Source: Candidatus Neomarinimicrobiota bacterium
GTDB lineage: Bacteria; Fidelibacterota; UBA2242; B5-G15
Assembly (NCBI GenBank): GCA_017656425.1
Contig: JACDNV010000003.1
Location: 100,212 to 164,211 of the forward strand
Reading direction: 5' to 3'
Length of the DNA: 64,000 nucleotides
A model generated the notes under the pieces. That model saw only the letters and a program-made list of their open reading frames with translations, did not search any database and was not told the origin of the DNA. Numbering within the stretch: the stretch's first letter is position 1; each line of letters begins with the position of its first letter. The position numbers and the translations under genes are program-made. Shown here piece after piece: positions 61,914-64,000 of this stretch.

Positions 61914-62399
61914 CTATAACCTCAAAATCCTTTTCGCCATTTCTTTTGCTGAATCCATTATTGTCACATTTGCCTCATAACTTCTGACTGCCGAGATCAT
62001 ATCTACCATTTCATTTATCACCTCTACATTTGGCATTCTTACAAATCCATTCTCATCAGCTTTAGGATTATCAGGATCATAAACCAGTTTTTCACCTGGT
62101 ATCTCTTTAACCTTAAAAATCATTTTTTTGTCTTTAACATTATCCTTTAAAAAGTGAGGCCGGTTAATATGTTTAGTATTAGTAGTTTTTAAACTCACTT
62201 TCAACTCATCAAAAAAACCGAAACCTGATTTTTCCCTGTCGACAAATTCGACAACTTTTCTATGATAAAGGTTTCCTTTCTCATCCGGTAGTTTTTCAGC
62301 ATTGGCAATATTTTCTGATATTAATTCAACTTTTTTCATATAGGTACTTAAACCCTGAAAAGCATTTTTAAAAACCTTAAACACACCACCCATATCCAT
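61914..62399 (-). CDS. flgC: proximal rod protein FlgC
   Basis: A 161-residue rod protein. FKNAFQGLSTYMKKVELISE and NIANAEKLPDEKGNLYHRKV form the N-terminal rod signature (residues 10-49), and RMPNVEVINEMVDMISAVRS with YEANVTIMDSAKEMAKRILR the C-terminal one. Length is slightly above the usual 135-150. It forms part of the proximal rod with FlgB. It starts eight bases after flgB ends. Confidence 0.94.
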   Translation of the reverse strand: MDMGGVFKVFKNAFQGLSTYMKKVELISENIANAEKLPDEKGNLYHRKVVEFVDREKSGFGFFDELKVSLKTTNTKHINRPHFLKDNVKDKKMIFKVKEIPGEKLVYDPDNPKADENGFVRMPNVEVINEMVDMISAVRSYEANVTIMDSAKEMAKRILRL

Positions 62400-62407
62400 G
62401 ACTACCT

Positions 62408-62851
62408 CTATAATTTCCCTTTAATACTTGAATTTAATTTATCATAAATACCTCTTAAGACCCTTGTCACGAAATCATGTCTTACCTGGTTTTCAGCTAA
62501 TTCTGACATTTCTCTATTAATGTCGACTTCGGAATCACCTTTCTTTATACTCAATGTGCTCTCTGTTATTTCATCAGGTAGACCTTGCACGTGCTTATTA
62601 CGCGTGATATGTAGTTTTGATAATTTTTCCTCTGTCTGTAGAATATGTCTGAAATCGGTATTTTTCCGCCTATAATATGGATTAGCAACATTTGAAATGT
62701 TTTCCGAAATAGCCTCGTGCTGCTTTTCAAGCGCCTTTATCGCTCTCTTTACCAAGTTTATATATTCATTATCGATCAAGTTCACACTCATACCAATTTT
62801 AACATATCCAATATCTGTGCCATAAATATATTTCTTTGGTTTTAATTCCAT
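62408..62851 (-). CDS. flgB: proximal rod protein FlgB
   Basis: A 147-residue protein with FlgB features: LVKRAIKALEKQHEAISENI near residues 33-52, SNVANPYYRRKNTDFRHILQ next, and VDINREMSELAENQVRHDFV near 108-127 followed by a final helix. It is the first gene of the rod-to-hook transcript. The 144-base gap upstream has no sigma-54 consensus that I can find and no clear sigma-28 site; it may use an ordinary promoter or read-through from the regulator gene. Confidence 0.92.
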   Translation of the reverse strand: MELKPKKYIYGTDIGYVKIGMSVNLIDNEYINLVKRAIKALEKQHEAISENISNVANPYYRRKNTDFRHILQTEEKLSKLHITRNKHVQGLPDEITESTLSIKKGDSEVDINREMSELAENQVRHDFVTRVLRGIYDKLNSSIKGKL

Positions 62852-62995
62852 AAAATATTACAATCTCGTATTGCATTGTATTTCAATTTATTATTGGATT
62901 ATGCTTATTTATAAAGGACTAAATATAGCTGTTATATTTTGTTGGGGATACTTTAAAAGGGAAAAATTTTCCACTTTAATGAATTATTATCAGTC

Positions 62996-64000
62996 TTATA
63001 CAAATTCCTCAGGTAGCAAGCCAAGTTTCCTGTATTCATTTAATTTATTACGCAGTGTCCTGACGCTAATTCCCAGTAATTTTGCTGCGTGAGTTCTGTT
63101 GTTTCGTGTCTTCTTCAAGGCATTAAATATAAGTTTGCGTTCCATTTCCGCAAGACTCATAACATAGTCAAATTCACTCGTTTCCTTTGAACCAATCTCA
63201 TCTATTTCCACCTGTAAATGTTTCCGCTTTATAACACTTTCTTCTCCACTTAATAGTATTGCCCTTTTTATTACATTCTCCAGCTGTCTTATATTTCCAG
63301 GCCAACGGTACTTCATCAAATGACCTATAGTTTCAGGATCAACCCTCTTTTCTCTACAATTATTATATTTATCCCCATACTTTCTAATAAAATGCTCTAC
63401 AAGTAAAGGTATATCCTCTATCCTCTCTCTTAGCGGTGGGATATAAATAGGAAACACATTCAGCCTAAAAAACAGATCCTCTCTAAACTTACCACTGACA
63501 ACTAGTTGTTTAATGTCTCTATTTGTGGTAGCTATTATTCTTACATCAACAGGGATTTCCTTTGTGGAACCGACCCTAGTAATTTTACCCTCTTGTAAAA
63601 CTCTGAGTAGTTTAACCTGCATTGAAATAGGTATTTCACTTATTTCATCAAGTAAAAATGTCCCTCCATTGGCTTCCTCGAACATTCCTTTAAATGTTCG
63701 CATGGCGTTTGTAAAAGCACCTTTCTCATGACCAAAAAGAGTACTTTCGAAAAGTGTCTCTGGTATAGCGGAACAATTAACCCTTATAAATGGACCATCA
63801 TTTCTATCACTACTATAATGAATTGCCTCAGCAATTAATTCTTTTCCAGTACCACTTTCACCCTGGATAAAAACAGGCATATCTGTCCTTGCAACAATAT
63901 CAATCTGCTCGAGAATTTTCTTAATAACCTCACTTTTCCCCACTATCTTTTTGTATTTTTCCTCCCTATCCAGTTTTCTCTTTAGCTCCTTATTTTCATT
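62996..64000 (-). CDS. sigma-54-dependent flagellar regulator (partial, N-terminus off window)
   Basis: An NtrC-type activator whose N-terminus, probably a receiver domain, is beyond the right edge; the frame is open to 64000. The linker EYx-like region NKELKRKLDREEKYKKIVGK leads to the AAA+ domain with GESGTGKELIAEAI (Walker A), GHEKGAFTNAMRTFKGMF (sigma-54 contact loop, GAFTNA rather than GAFTGA) and GGTFLLDEISEIP (Walker B). A Fis-type helix-turn-helix ends the protein (RTHAAKLLGISVRTLRNKL). It is the likely activator of the flgF promoter at 34319-34333. Its gene order resembles FlrC/FlgR-type flagellar regulators. Confidence 0.9.
   Translation of the reverse strand, partial: NENKELKRKLDREEKYKKIVGKSEVIKKILEQIDIVARTDMPVFIQGESGTGKELIAEAIHYSSDRNDGPFIRVNCSAIPETLFESTLFGHEKGAFTNAMRTFKGMFEEANGGTFLLDEISEIPISMQVKLLRVLQEGKITRVGSTKEIPVDVRIIATTNRDIKQLVVSGKFREDLFFRLNVFPIYIPPLRERIEDIPLLVEHFIRKYGDKYNNCREKRVDPETIGHLMKYRWPGNIRQLENVIKRAILLSGEESVIKRKHLQVEIDEIGSKETSEFDYVMSLAEMERKLIFNALKKTRNNRTHAAKLLGISVRTLRNKLNEYRKLGLLPEEFV

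Noticed and set aside
62852..62995. Sigma-54 or sigma-28 promoter upstream of flgB
   Set aside because: No TGGCA-TTGC pair with proper spacing and no GCCGATAA-type element; only generic AT-rich sequence with a poor TTGAAA candidate.
1..64000. CRISPR arrays, tRNA, rRNA or insertion sequences
   Set aside because: No regularly spaced direct repeats, cloverleaf-like GC-rich segments, or transposase motifs were seen on either strand.

Overview
The window is one continuous minus-strand stretch from an AT-rich (roughly one-third GC by eye), motile, diderm bacterium. Flagellar P-ring, L-ring and ring-chaperone genes (flgI, flgH, flgA) imply an outer membrane. FliW/CsrA, FlhF/FlhG, a FliY-like FliN, a MotE-like protein and the small 'flagellar operon protein' next to flgD resemble flagellar loci of deep-branching Gram-negative phyla rather than enterics. 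I cannot name the taxon; there is no rRNA or tRNA here. No convincing plus-strand gene, CRISPR array, insertion sequence or tRNA was seen, and no gap exceeds about 275 bases.

Right part (about 26.4-64 kb, transcribed right to left): a nearly complete flagellar regulon. At the right edge lies a sigma-54-dependent regulator (its N-terminus is outside the window), then flgB-flgC-98 aa protein-fliE-fliF-fliG-fliH-fliI-fliJ-motE-like-fliK-flgD-small flg protein-flgE, a hairpin, motA-motB, then fliL-fliM-fliN-fliO-fliP-fliQ-fliR-flhB-flhA-flhF-flhG-82 aa membrane protein-fliA-three uncharacterised small genes-two sensor-kinase-like genes. After a 222-base gap with a good -24/-12 (sigma-54) promoter comes flgF-flgG-flgA-flgH-flgI-flgJ-flgN-flgK-flgL-fliW-csrA. 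Flagellin, cap (FliD), FliS and a clear FlgM are absent and must be elsewhere.

Left part (1-26.4 kb): a glycan and cell-surface modification island starting 62 bases after csrA on the same strand. It holds TPR-glycosyltransferase fusions, GT2- and GT4-type glycosyltransferases, an asparagine synthetase, SAM methyltransferases (one FkbM), a GDP-manno-heptose supply and modification set (HddA-like kinase, HddC-like guanylyltransferase, SDR enzymes including a GDP-fucose-synthase-like one), a radical SAM enzyme with an N-terminal SPASM/twitch-like segment, and three sulfotransferase-like proteins. The simplest reading is synthesis of a modified, probably sulfated, heptose-containing glycan; position directly behind fliW-csrA makes flagellin or surface glycosylation a reasonable but unproven target.

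Points that stand out: a hairpin masking the ribosome binding site of the first island gene just after csrA; a GC-rich structured leader on flgE; a pair of kinase-like genes in which one has a canonical histidine box but no ATPase domain and the other an ATPase domain with an altered histidine box; an FlhB with NPVF instead of NPTH at the self-cleavage site; a GAFTNA variant in the sigma-54 activator; an FlgH without a lipobox; and several small unassigned genes inside the flagellar operons.
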